The notes beneath the pieces are model-generated. The model was not told the origin of the DNA. It searched no databases and was given only the letters and a program-made list of their open reading frames with translations. Source: Brachionus koreanus (lineage: Eukaryota > Rotifera > Eurotatoria > Ploima > Brachionidae). Taken from it: a DNA stretch of 64,000 nt. Positions 63,106-64,000 of this stretch are shown here, in pieces; position 1 is the first letter of the stretch, and the number at the start of each line of letters is the position of its first letter. A program made the position numbers and the translations under genes. The stretch lies in assembly GCA_016987375.1 (NCBI GenBank), contig PJRA01000403.1, positions 387,821 to 451,820 of the forward strand, given 5' to 3'.

Positions 63106-64000
63106 TCTTAGAAAACTATAAAACTTTTTAGATTTAGTTAATTTTTTTTAATTTTGCAGAATAAAATGATTAAATATACAAGATGTTTTCAATTTTTAAA
63201 AATAATATTTAAATTATATAAAAGGATTAATTTGAAAATATTTTCATTAGAAAAAAATTAATTTATGATTAACTGTTGTTTTAAATTTGTGATTATGAAG
63301 GAGTTTGAAAAAATATTTAAATTATAAAATTATTTTATTCTTCTACTGCTTGTTCTTTTAAGGTGTAAATAGTCCCATTTTTTATAAATTCATTATTTTT
63401 TATTTTAATTTCTGAAAAATGATCAAGAAAAATTTTTTTTAATCTATTTTTTTCAAATATTGTAATTAAAAATACTTATATATATAACAATGTATTTAAA
63501 ATAACCTTAAAGAATTATACATCTATACCATTTATCTTATTTTGATCATGGCAATGGCTTAGTAAATTAAAGAAATATAATATTTGGTTCATCAAAAAGA
63601 TTTTTGCGAGAGATATTTTATCAGTTAAATATCATTGACTTACATTAGACCTATTCTAGTTCAGGCTTACTGAACCAACTTACACATCAAAATAGATAAT
63701 ATCGCTATAGTCGGACTATAGAAAAAGATTGATTATGTACTATGAACAAACATAGTATTTTAAAGAAAATTTAATTCTCTTTTTGTGTACTTTTGCAAAC
63801 ATTATTTAAGAATGCTAGATTATTCTAAAATAAGAAAAGTTTAATCCAATTCATTTTTAATTTTAGAAAATTGGATATTTTTTTGTTTTATCTAAAAATA
63901 ATTTTGAGATAGGGTTATGGTTTCTTTACGATAGTTTTATTTTACTTTTTTAATTTATCTACTGTAATTTCGATATTAAACTATTAAAATATTTTTTGAT
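63106..64000. other. AT-rich sequence, no gene
   Basis: No coding potential. A near-perfect palindrome CTATAGTCGGACTATAG at 63703-63719 shares the AGTCGGACTATA core with the terminal repeats of the pogo-like element at 11068-12487 and may be a relic of a related element's end. Confidence 0.4.

Noticed and set aside
62524..63111. 195-residue frame across the second N run
   Set aside because: Made of unknown bases; only about a dozen real codons.

Overview
The window is a strongly AT-rich piece of an invertebrate animal nuclear genome. Genes have many small spliceosomal introns (mostly about 45-90 bp, GT-AG) and lie among decayed DNA transposons and non-LTR retrotransposons. Base composition, intron size and protein content would fit a rotifer (Brachionus-like monogonont), but that is inference; no rRNA, tRNA or mitochondrial marker is present to prove it. 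Two runs of N (13411-14296 and 62556-63105) are assembly gaps.

Layout. 1-6.0 kb: a dead Tc1/mariner-type transposase, then NDUFB11 (complex I, minus strand) and the catalytic A subunit of the V-ATPase (plus strand, five exons, complete). 6.5-19.4 kb: a transposon-rich zone with a mariner relic, a pogo/CENPB-type element with a LINE nested in it, a mariner-like terminus beside the first gap, and a MULE relic. 8.7-21.0 kb, overlapping that zone: three near-identical essential myosin light chain genes. Copies 1 and 2 share the minus strand and about 1 kb of duplicated 5' flank; copy 3 stands head-to-head with copy 2. 21.6-22.3 kb: an intronless bHLH factor. 23.7-30.1 kb: three tandem acid sphingomyelinases, each complete and with a full set of metal-ligand motifs. 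32.0-36.8 kb: a divergent pair of Krüppel-like factors sharing a long conserved segment N-terminal to the fingers, one intronless and one with two introns. 39.2-40.1 kb: a single-Ig-domain protein with a GPI-type tail. 40.1-49.9 kb: almost 10 kb with no gene I can see. 49.9-52.1 kb: a GH20 beta-hexosaminidase. 53.8-55.8 kb: a 664-residue intronless protein I do not recognise. 56.6-57.1 kb: a hAT-type MITE with a perfect 8-bp target duplication. 58.4-60.0 kb: a Tyr/Pro/Asn-rich three-exon protein. The last 4 kb holds nothing recognisable.

Functional themes. Five genes act in or acidify the endolysosomal system (V-ATPase A, three acid sphingomyelinases, hexosaminidase). A 9/10 CLEAR-type E-box lies about 90 bp upstream of one sphingomyelinase, and a perfect 10/10 CLEAR palindrome lies in V-ATPase exon 1. 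I found no wholly new multi-gene system. The best second looks are the mosaic myosin light chain triplication, the sphingomyelinase array with intron turnover, the KLF pair with its shared module, the CLEAR-like sites, the hAT MITE and the orphan 664-residue protein. Exon boundaries were worked out by hand from splice signals, reading phase and family conservation; all the spliced genes close exactly in frame.
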